A DNA stretch of 64,000 nt from Gemmatimonadota bacterium. GTDB lineage: Bacteria > Gemmatimonadota > Gemmatimonadetes > Gemmatimonadales > Gemmatimonadaceae. The translations under genes were made by a program, and so were the position numbers. The notes beneath the pieces were generated by a model. It was not told the DNA's origin and searched no databases. It saw only the letters and a list, made by a program, of their open reading frames with translations. Position 1 is the stretch's first letter, and each line of letters starts with the position of its first letter. The stretch is from NCBI GenBank assembly GCA_016182795.1, contig JACPFW010000044.1, forward strand, positions 1 through 64,000. Reading direction: 5' to 3'. Positions 54,641 to 61,627 of this stretch are shown here, piece by piece.

Positions 54641-56193
54641 TCGACCGTCGGCAGCAGCACGCGGAAGGTGCTCCCCTTGCCCACCACGCTGTCCACCTCG
54701 ATGCGGCCGCGGTGGTCCTGCACGATGCCGTAGCAGATGGCGAGCCCGAGACCAGTCCCCGTCCCCGGCGCCTTCGTGGTATAGAACGGCTCGAAGATCT
54801 TCGACAGCTCGGCGCGCGCGATGCCGTGTCCGGTGTCGGTGACCTCAACGATCGCGCCATCGGTCGGCGTCGGACCGGTGCGCGTGCGCAGCGTGATGGT
54901 GCCGTGGCCGCCGGTTGCATCGGTGGCGTTGATGATCAGCGCCATCAGCACCTGCACCAGCTGCTCGGCATTGCCGCGGGGCACGACCGGCAGGTTGGGC
55001 TCGAGTTCCTTGACGAGGTTCATCTTCTTGAAGCCGCCGTGATGCTTCATCAGGAAGAGCATCTTCTCGACGACTTCGTTGAGGTCGACCGGCGACTTGG
55101 CGAGCTGCTTAGGCCGGCTGAAGTCGAGCAGCTGGTCGACAATCTGCTTGCAGCGCAGGACCTCGTTCTCGACGATCTCGATATAGTCGAACAGATCCTT
55201 GCCGATTTCCACGCCCTTGCGCTGGAGATCCTCCAGCCGGTAGCCGAGGCCGTCGCCGCAGGCGGCGATGGTGGCCAGCGGGTTGTTGATCTCGTGCATC
55301 ACGCCGGCGGCCAGCGTCCCGATGGCCGCCAGCTTCTCGGCCTGCGCGTAGCGCTGCTGTCCCTCGCGCCAGTCGGTCACGTCTTCGCCGATGGTGATGA
55401 CGTGCGTCACCGCCGAGTCGCCAAGTCGCATCGGCACCTTGGTGATGCGGTAGGTGCGCTGATCGCCGCTCGCCGTCGACTCCATCTGGTATTCCTGGAT
55501 GCGGCCAGTGGCGAAGACCTCGTCGAACTCGCGGCGCAGCATCTCAAACGGCTGGCGATGCAACACGTCGAAGATGGTGCGCCCCAGCGCCTCATCGCGC
55601 GCGATGCCCTGCATGCCGGTCTCGCGCTTGCGATTCCACGCCTGAATGCGATACTGCCTGTCGATGACGTACAGCCCGACGGGCATCGAGTCGATGATCT
55701 TCTCGGTGAACCGCCGCTCGCGATCGATCTCCGCGGTGCGCGCCGCCACCTCCACCTCGAGCTGACGCGAGCGTTCGGCGTGCGCGAGCTCCGGGGCCAG
55801 CAGGTTGGCGACGGCATGCAGGAGCGTCGTATCCTCGGCCAGCAGGGGCCGGTCAACGCGGACCACGAGCGCGCCCACGTGGCGATTGGCGCCGAGCACG
55901 CGCACCGTGCACAGGTCGCTGGCCGCGCCATCGGCGGCGAGCGCGGCCTGCACCGCGCTCTCCGAGGCGAGCGCCTCGCCCGCGGCCCACGTGCGCACCA
56001 GTCCGTCGGCGGCGTGCAGCCACAGGGAGCACTCGTGGGCATCCAGCGACCGCCGCACGGCCTCCAGCGCCAGCGCGATGCTCGTTTCCAACGGCCGATC
56101 GGCGTTGAACTCGGCGATCACGGCCGCCAGGGCGTCCAGGGCGCGCGGGGCCGAGGACGTGGGCGAAGGCTGGTCAGTCACAATGGGATCCAT
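54634..56193 (-). CDS. PAS/GAF sensor histidine kinase, NtrB-like
   Basis: The 519-residue cytosolic protein has a GAF-like region (about 20-140: LDALAAVIAEFNADRPLETS), a PAS domain (about 165-275: IIDSMPVGLYVIDRQYRIQA), the H-box GTLAAGVMHEINNPLATIAA with H300, and an HATPase ending (VLMALIINATDATGGHG, VTDTGHGIA, GTGTGLGLAICYGI). This is an NtrB-type kinase, usually paired with an NtrC-type activator. None is next to it, only an HTH-only protein. The ATG is at 56193; a longer frame exists, but the promoter suggests this start. Confidence 0.9.
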   Translation of the reverse strand: MDPIVTDQPSPTSSAPRALDALAAVIAEFNADRPLETSIALALEAVRRSLDAHECSLWLHAADGLVRTWAAGEALASESAVQAALAADGAASDLCTVRVLGANRHVGALVVRVDRPLLAEDTTLLHAVANLLAPELAHAERSRQLEVEVAARTAEIDRERRFTEKIIDSMPVGLYVIDRQYRIQAWNRKRETGMQGIARDEALGRTIFDVLHRQPFEMLRREFDEVFATGRIQEYQMESTASGDQRTYRITKVPMRLGDSAVTHVITIGEDVTDWREGQQRYAQAEKLAAIGTLAAGVMHEINNPLATIAACGDGLGYRLEDLQRKGVEIGKDLFDYIEIVENEVLRCKQIVDQLLDFSRPKQLAKSPVDLNEVVEKMLFLMKHHGGFKKMNLVKELEPNLPVVPRGNAEQLVQVLMALIINATDATGGHGTITLRTRTGPTPTDGAIVEVTDTGHGIARAELSKIFEPFYTTKAPGTGTGLGLAICYGIVQDHRGRIEVDSVVGKGSTFRVLLPTVEW

Positions 56194-56206
56194 AGTCCGG
56201 ATCGCG

Positions 56207-56235
56207 AAGCTACGCCTCGGCGCCGAAGCAGACAA
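56207..56235 (-). promoter_or_regulatory. Predicted promoter of the kinase-Fis-regulator-kinase operon
   Basis: TTGTCT (56235-56230) and TAGCTT (56212-56207) are 17 nt apart on the minus strand. A start near 56200 leaves only about 7 nt before the ATG, so the mRNA may be nearly leaderless. No Shine-Dalgarno is visible. Confidence 0.5.
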
Positions 56236-56266
56236 GATGACCGATCCGCCCATCCGCCGCGCCGCG

Positions 56267-56321
56267 TGCCCCGCTGGCAGGCTGGCCGCTCAAGCTGACA
56301 GACACGCGTGCCGAGGTGGCA
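56267..56321 (+). promoter_or_regulatory. Two matching TGCC-N5-GGCA palindromes, likely enhancer (UAS) for hsp20
   Basis: TGCCCCGCTGGCA (56267-56279) and TGCCGAGGTGGCA (56309-56321) have the same arms and centre spacing of 42 nt, about four helical turns, so both lie on the same face. The second ends 9 nt before the -24 element of the sigma-54 promoter. This is the usual plan for binding sites of NtrC-type activators. Confidence 0.65.
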
Positions 56322-56330
56322 AATCCGGCT

Positions 56331-56346
56331 TGGCACGCTCGTTGCT
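56331..56346 (+). promoter_or_regulatory. Sigma-54 (-24/-12) promoter of hsp20
   Basis: TGGCACG-CTCG-TTGCT is a full match to the sigma-54 consensus (TGGCACG-N4-TTGCW) with correct spacing. Transcription would start near 56358, giving a leader of about 74 nt to the hsp20 ATG at 56432. No sigma-70-type promoter for hsp20 was recognised in the same region. Confidence 0.8.
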
Positions 56347-56431
56347 CGAATATGGGGACAGACGCGGCGCCCCATGCGCCGCCCATTGACCCTTCAACCC
56401 ATCACTAATGCGTTTGCTCATCGGAGGCCCT

Positions 56432-56878
56432 ATGGTCCGCACGACCCGGTTCACCGCTCCCATCTTTGGCCTGCGCCACGAGATCGACAAGCTGTTCGAA
56501 GACACCTTCGGCAACATGGGCACACCGGCGCTCGGCACCAGCGCCTGGCTCCCCGCGGTTGACGTCAAGGAGACGAACGACGCGCTGCTGTTCGACCTCG
56601 AGATGCCCGGCGTCGATGAAGACAAGCTCGAGATCACCTGCCAGAGCGGCGTGCTGATGGTCGCCGGCGAGAAGTCGAGCGCCCGCAAGGAAGGCGAGGA
56701 CGGCAAGTGGCACATCGTGGAGCGCAGCTTCGGCTCGTTCCGTCGGTCGTTCCAGCTCCCCGCCAACGTGCAGGACGACAAGATCGAAGCCACGCTCACG
56801 AACGGCGTCCTGCGGCTCCGCGTGCCCAAGATGGAGCAGCCCAAGCCGACGCGGATCGAGATCAGAGCGGCGAAGTAA
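56432..56878 (+). CDS. Small heat shock protein Hsp20 (alpha-crystallin family)
   Basis: The 148-residue protein has an N-terminal arm (MVRTTRFTAPIFGLRHEIDK), an alpha-crystallin domain from about 45 (WLPAVDVKETNDALLFDLEM, then GVLMVAGEKSSARKE, FGSFRRSFQLPANVQDDKIE), and the NGVLRLRVPK strand. A GGAGG Shine-Dalgarno 4 nt before the ATG at 56432 decides the start over an in-frame ATG at 56408. It is a holdase chaperone. Expression from a sigma-54 promoter means dependence on an NtrC-type activator. Confidence 0.95.
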   Translation: MVRTTRFTAPIFGLRHEIDKLFEDTFGNMGTPALGTSAWLPAVDVKETNDALLFDLEMPGVDEDKLEITCQSGVLMVAGEKSSARKEGEDGKWHIVERSFGSFRRSFQLPANVQDDKIEATLTNGVLRLRVPKMEQPKPTRIEIRAAK

Positions 56879-56879
56879 C

Positions 56880-56957
56880 GACGGTTGCGAGACGTAAGAT
56901 GTGGGATGCGGGAGGTGGGCCGATCCCACATCCCACATCCCACGTCTCACATCCGTC
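56880..56957. repeat. Long hairpin of GATGTGGGA words filling the gap between convergent genes
   Basis: Arms 56880-56919 and 56925-56957 pair with a few mismatches around the loop CCGAT. One arm repeats GATGTGGGATGCGGGA type words, the other the mirror CCCACATCCCACATC. It fills the 80 nt between the hsp20 stop (56878) and the permease stop (56959) almost completely, so it may end both transcripts. Confidence 0.8.
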
Positions 56958-56958
56958 T

Positions 56959-57780
56959 TTACTTGATTCCGCCGAACGCGAGTCCGCGCAGGAACGCTTT
57001 CTGGGCGACGAGGAAGACGACGAGCACCGGCACAAGCGCGGCAACAGCGGCGGCCATCTGCCACGGCCAGTTGGCGAAGTACATCCCGTGGAATGACGCG
57101 ACCCCGGCTTCGACCACGCGAAGGTCGGGGGAGCGCGCGATCACCAGCGGCCAGAGCAGCGCCTTCCACGCGTCGATGAACGCGAAGAGCGCCACGGTGG
57201 CGAGCGCTGGCCGCGCCAGCGGAACAGCGACGTGCCAGAAGACCTGCCACTCGCCGGCGCCGTCGAGCCGCGCGGCGTCTTCCATGTCGCGCGGCAGCGA
57301 CAGGAAGTACTGTCGCATGAGGAAGATGCCCCAGGCCGCCACCAGTTCCACGCTCACGAGGCCGGCGACGGTGTCGACGAGGCCCATGGCGTCGACCAGC
57401 AGGAAGCGCGGCACGAGCAGCGCAATGCCGGGAATCATCAGCGTGCCGAGATAGACGGCGAACAGCGGCGTGCGTCCGGCGAACCGATGGCGCGCGAAGG
57501 CGTAGCCCGCCATCGCCGCCGTCACCACCTGCCCGGTGACGGTCGCGGCGGCAAGAATGAGCGAGTTCCGGAAGTACAGGGCGAACGGCAGCGCAGTGAG
57601 CGCCTCCGTGAAGTTCGCGAACCGCGGCACGGTGGGGAGCAACGGCGGCGGCGCCTGATACACCTCGAACTCATCCATCAACGCCGTCGAGAGCATCCAC
57701 AGGAACGGCGCCACCATGACGAGCGCGAGGGTGAGCGCGGCGCCGTAGCCGAGGGCGCGCCGCAGGAGCCGGTCAGACAT
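56959..57780 (-). CDS. Sugar ABC transporter permease, MalG-like
   Basis: The 273-residue protein has six spans and the EAA motif of binding-protein-dependent permeases (EDAARLDGAGEWQVFWHVAV, then PLARPALATVALFAF). The N-terminus (LGYGAALTLALVMVAPFLWM) and C-terminus (VLVVFLVAQKAFLRGLAFGG) are typical of MalG/UgpE. It starts 8 nt inside the MalF-like gene. Last gene of the sugar importer operon. Confidence 0.93.
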   Translation of the reverse strand: MSDRLLRRALGYGAALTLALVMVAPFLWMLSTALMDEFEVYQAPPPLLPTVPRFANFTEALTALPFALYFRNSLILAAATVTGQVVTAAMAGYAFARHRFAGRTPLFAVYLGTLMIPGIALLVPRFLLVDAMGLVDTVAGLVSVELVAAWGIFLMRQYFLSLPRDMEDAARLDGAGEWQVFWHVAVPLARPALATVALFAFIDAWKALLWPLVIARSPDLRVVEAGVASFHGMYFANWPWQMAAAVAALVPVLVVFLVAQKAFLRGLAFGGIK

Positions 57781-59305
57781 CGGCGGCCTCCCCCTTGACG
57801 GTGCGCCACTGCAGCGCCGTCAACGCGAGCAGCACCGCGCAGAGCACGACGCTCATGGCCGCGGCCACGTCGAAGCGGCGGAACTCCCACGCCGTCTGGA
57901 AGATCCGGTAGACGAGCACGTCGGTGGCGTGCGCCGGGCCGCCCTCGGTCATCACGTACACGAGCGTGAAGCCGTGAAACGACCAGATGATCCCCGTGAG
58001 CAGGAGATACGTGGACACCGGGCGCAGCAGCGGCCACCGAATAAGTCGAAACCGCTGCCATGCGCTGGCGCCGTCGAGCCGCGCCGCCTCGAGCAGCGAC
58101 GTGGGAATGGCCTGCAGTCCCGCGAGATAGATCACCATCATGTAACCGAGCTGACTCCACGCGCTCACGAGCATGAGCGCGGGGAGCGCGGTCGCCGGAC
58201 TGCCCAGCCAGTCCACGCGCGGCAGATGCATGGCGGCCAACGCCACATTGAGCAGGCCGAAATCGCGGTGGAGCAACCACTGCCAGACGAGCGCGATGGC
58301 CACCGTGGACGCCACGAACGGCAGGAAGACGACGACGCGGAGCAGCTTGATGCCCCGCAGCGGCTGATCGAGCACGACGGCGGCAGCGAGCGCCGCGATC
58401 ATCGTCGCCGGCACGTAGAGCGCGTACACGAGGCCATTGCGCAGCGCCCGCCAGAACAGCGGGTCGGCGCCGATCTCGCGGAAGTGCGCGAGGCCGACGA
58501 AGGGGCGGTCGGTGGCGAGCAGATCCCAGTCGTGCACGGAGATCCAGAAGAGGAACCCGACCGGCGCGATGGTGAAGACCACGAGATGCAGCAGGCTGGG
58601 CGCGATGAACGCCCACGCGCCCAACGTCTCCTGCACGCGCGCCGGACGACCGGCGGCCGCGGCGTGCCAGTGCACCGCCGACAGCGCGAGCGCCCCGCCG
58701 ACGGCGAGGCAAACGAGCAGCAGGGTCGCGAACGCCAGCGAGGGCGGCGGCAGGGCCAGCCGTGAGAGCGACGCGGGTAGTTCGGCGTGCGACGCGAGCG
58801 CCGGCACCGACGCCCGCAACTGAACGGCCGTCGCGGCCGCCGCCGCGCCGAAGAGCGCCAGGCCGCCAACCGCCGCCGCTCGAGGGCTCGCGTCGCGCAC
58901 CGGGCGGACGCCGGCGAACATTCCCACGCCAAGGAGGAGAGCCGCCACCGCCGGCCACGCCGTGGCAAACGCGCGCTCGCGCCACCGGCCGTACAGCCCG
59001 ACCGCGCCGATGATGTCCCAGTCGTCCGCGTCCTTCACCGCGGCGGTCACGATCTCGGAGCCATCGGGGTCATCGACGACCAGCGGCCGTTCCTCCTTAT
59101 GCAACGCGGCCAGCTCGCTGACGTCGAGATCGCGCGGGAACGCCGGCGTCGGTACGCGCCCCCGCAAGGCGTGGGCGCGCGCCAGCGCGTCGCGGCTCCG
59201 CGCGCCGTAGTCGATCCCCCGCAGCGTGTGCCACGCGACGCCGATGCTCGCCACCGTCCACACGATGATCGCGAGCATCACCACGCGAGTTTCTGCGCGC
59301 GTCAT
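57773..59305 (-). CDS. Sugar ABC transporter permease, MalF-like, with a long N-terminal extension
   Basis: The 510-residue protein has the usual permease from about residue 235 (LGAWAFIAPSLLHLVVFTIA, then the EAA loop EAARLDGASAWQRFRLIRWP). The first 230 residues are extra: a span near the start (MLAIIVWTVASIGVAWHTL), a polar domain (about 30-105, PTPAFPRDLDVSELAALHKE) and three further spans. Canonical MalF-like permeases are near 300 residues, so this is a fusion. GTG/ATG overlaps join it to its neighbours. Confidence 0.88.
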   Translation of the reverse strand: MTRAETRVVMLAIIVWTVASIGVAWHTLRGIDYGARSRDALARAHALRGRVPTPAFPRDLDVSELAALHKEERPLVVDDPDGSEIVTAAVKDADDWDIIGAVGLYGRWRERAFATAWPAVAALLLGVGMFAGVRPVRDASPRAAAVGGLALFGAAAAATAVQLRASVPALASHAELPASLSRLALPPPSLAFATLLLVCLAVGGALALSAVHWHAAAAGRPARVQETLGAWAFIAPSLLHLVVFTIAPVGFLFWISVHDWDLLATDRPFVGLAHFREIGADPLFWRALRNGLVYALYVPATMIAALAAAVVLDQPLRGIKLLRVVVFLPFVASTVAIALVWQWLLHRDFGLLNVALAAMHLPRVDWLGSPATALPALMLVSAWSQLGYMMVIYLAGLQAIPTSLLEAARLDGASAWQRFRLIRWPLLRPVSTYLLLTGIIWSFHGFTLVYVMTEGGPAHATDVLVYRIFQTAWEFRRFDVAAAMSVVLCAVLLALTALQWRTVKGEAADV

Positions 59306-60579
59306 CGGGCGAGGGCGCGATCCACGACGACTGACGCGTCGCGCACGGCCCGTTGCACAGGCACGCGATCAACGACGATGCGATCAATCAGATCCAGCAT
59401 GGCCGCTTCGATTTCGCGATACGGCGCCACCCGCGCCCCCCACGGCACGCCGCCGTACGGCACCTGCCACAGGAAATCCATCTCCATCCCGGTCGTATCC
59501 TTGCTGGCCGATTCGTACGCCACCGTCATCAGCGTCGGAATTTCCAGCCCGGAGGCGGCGCGCCGACGCTGGGCATCGGCGCGCACCATCCACGCCGCGA
59601 GTTCCACGGCAAGCTTGCGGTGCGGCGTGTTGTACGGCACGGCCCAGCCACTCGCGAACAGCGGCGTCCTCACCTGGTGCCCCTCGGTGCGCGGCACCGA
59701 CACCACGCCCAACTGCACGCGCCCTTCCTCGAGATAGCGCCGGATCCGCGGGATCATCCAGTGGCCGCTCGTCAGCAGCGCCAGCTTTCCGCTGTAGAAG
59801 AGCCGCTGCTCGAAGCCGAGCGCCCCGCCGGTGGTGCTCGGCGGCGGCGCATAGCCGAGCCGAGGGAGATCGGTGAGCAGGGTCAGGGTGCGCTCGACCT
59901 CCGGCTGGTCGAGCGCGCCGGAAGCGCGTCGGCCGTCCGGCGTGAGGATGTCCGCCCCCGCGCCCCAGATCCACGCCTGCCAGGCATAGAGCCGCCGATC
60001 GAGCACCGTCCCCCACTGGTCCACCACGCCGTCGCCATTGCTGTCGCGCGTCAGCGCGCGCACCGTCGCGAGAAACTCCTCCTGCGTCCAGCCCTGCTTG
60101 GGCGGCGCCACGCCGGCCTTCGCGAACAGCGCGCGATTGTAGTAGTAGACCATCGGCGTGAATCCCTTGGGAAACGCCACCAGCTTGTCGCCCGCCCGGA
60201 ACGGCTCGAGTACCTGCGGGAAGAACAGCCCCACCTGCACGCCAACGCGCTCGGCGAAGGGCTGCAGGTCGAGCACGACGTTGCGCTGCGCGAAGGCGGC
60301 CACGTCGATGCCGTCCAACAGGAACACGTCGGGCGGCGACCCGGCGCCGATGGACGTGAGCACGATTTCGCGGTACTCGCTGCTGTTGGAGACCGGGTCA
60401 TTGACGATGCGCACCCCGGGATGCTCGGCCTCGAACGCGCGATACTCCACGGCGTCGATGGCGTTTTCCTCGGGACTCTGCCACGAGGTGATGCGCAGCG
60501 TCACGCCCTCGTCGCGGCGGCAGGCCGACAGGCCAATTGCCAGCGCCGCCGCGAGAGTCACCACGCCACGGGGCGTCAT
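59302..60579 (-). CDS. Extracellular sugar-binding lipoprotein of an ABC importer
   Basis: The 425-residue protein has a lipoprotein signal ([20 protein letters not shown]20 in LSAC) and a family 1 solute-binding fold: VTLRITSWQSPEENAIDAVE, PDVFLLDGIDVAAFAQRN, KGFTPMVYYYNRALFAKAGV. D179-SNGDG-V-V-D187 is an EF-hand-like Ca2+ loop. It catches the sugar for the permeases. Its ATG overlaps the MalF gene (ATGA). Confidence 0.93.
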   Translation of the reverse strand: MTPRGVVTLAAALAIGLSACRRDEGVTLRITSWQSPEENAIDAVEYRAFEAEHPGVRIVNDPVSNSSEYREIVLTSIGAGSPPDVFLLDGIDVAAFAQRNVVLDLQPFAERVGVQVGLFFPQVLEPFRAGDKLVAFPKGFTPMVYYYNRALFAKAGVAPPKQGWTQEEFLATVRALTRDSNGDGVVDQWGTVLDRRLYAWQAWIWGAGADILTPDGRRASGALDQPEVERTLTLLTDLPRLGYAPPPSTTGGALGFEQRLFYSGKLALLTSGHWMIPRIRRYLEEGRVQLGVVSVPRTEGHQVRTPLFASGWAVPYNTPHRKLAVELAAWMVRADAQRRRAASGLEIPTLMTVAYESASKDTTGMEMDFLWQVPYGGVPWGARVAPYREIEAAMLDLIDRIVVDRVPVQRAVRDASVVVDRALAR

Positions 60580-61625
60580 GTGAGCCTCGTGCCGTCACCG
60601 GCGCGGAAGCAGTGCCCCTCCCCAGCGGCCACGCGCACGCCGACGTCATCTCCCATGCGGCACGTCGCCTCGCCCGCCACCCGCGCCACCACCACGTCGC
60701 CGCTGCGCAGCCGCAGTCGCACGAGCGACTCGGGGCCCAGCGGTTCGACCAGCAGCACCGTCGCCGGCGCGGCGTCGATGGCGGTCCCCAGCACCAGGTG
60801 CTCCGGGCGCACCGCGAGCACGACATCTCCGTGCGGCGCGGCCGTCGTTGTGCACGTAAGGGCTCCCTCGAAGCGCTCACCGGTTGTTCGCCCGACGAGC
60901 GTGTTGATCGAGGGCGACCCGATGAGCCGGGCGACCGCCAGCGTCTGGGGCTCGCGATACAACGCCATCGGCGGCGCCTCCTGCAGCACGCGACCCTGCG
61001 CCATCACCGCGACCGACTGCGCCATGGTCATCGCCTCCACCTGATCGTGCGTCACAAACAACATCGTCGCCCCCAGCCGCCGGTGGAGGGCCACGAGTTC
61101 GGCGCGCGTCTGCGCGCGCACCTGAGCATCGAGATTGGAGAGCGGTTCGTCAAACAGGAAGAGCGCCGGCTCGCGCACGATCGCGCGCGCCAGCGCGACC
61201 CGCTGCCGCTGGCCGCCCGAGAGTTGGGCGGGCTTGCGGTCAAGCAGCGCGCCAATCTCAAGCAGTTCCGCCGCGTGCGCCACGCGCCGCGCGACCTCGG
61301 CGCCCTGCGTCTTCCGCACCTTCAACGGAAAGCCAATGTTCTCGCGCACCGTCAGGTGCGGATAGAGCGCGTAGTTCTGAAAGACCATCGCCACGTCGCG
61401 GGCGGCGGGCGGCAGGTGCGTGACCTCGCGCCCGCCAATCACCACCGCGCCGCTCGTGGGCTCTTCGAGCCCCGCCACCATCCGCAGGATCGTCGTCTTG
61501 CCGCACCCCGACGGTCCGACGAGCGCGGTGAACGCCCCGTCCCCGACCGTCAGCGTGACGTCATCGACGCCGACCACGCCGCCGGCGAAGCGCTTGATGA
61601 GGTGCCGCAGTTCGAGCGCGGCCAC
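60576..61625 (-). CDS. Sugar ABC transporter ATP-binding protein (MalK/UgpC/MsmX-like)
   Basis: The 349-residue protein has Walker A ([20 protein letters not shown]), Q-loop ([16 protein letters not shown]), signature [15 protein letters not shown], Walker B ([17 protein letters not shown]), H-loop ([14 protein letters not shown]), and a C-terminal regulatory OB domain ([12 protein letters not shown]). GTG at 61625 is 2 nt after the glycosidase stop. It powers the importer and may serve other systems too. Confidence 0.94.
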   Translation of the reverse strand: MAALELRHLIKRFAGGVVGVDDVTLTVGDGAFTALVGPSGCGKTTILRMVAGLEEPTSGAVVIGGREVTHLPPAARDVAMVFQNYALYPHLTVRENIGFPLKVRKTQGAEVARRVAHAAELLEIGALLDRKPAQLSGGQRQRVALARAIVREPALFLFDEPLSNLDAQVRAQTRAELVALHRRLGATMLFVTHDQVEAMTMAQSVAVMAQGRVLQEAPPMALYREPQTLAVARLIGSPSINTLVGRTTGERFEGALTCTTTAAPHGDVVLAVRPEHLVLGTAIDAAPATVLLVEPLGPESLVRLRLRSGDVVVARVAGEATCRMGDDVGVRVAAGEGHCFRAGDGTRLT

Positions 61626-61627
61626 GG

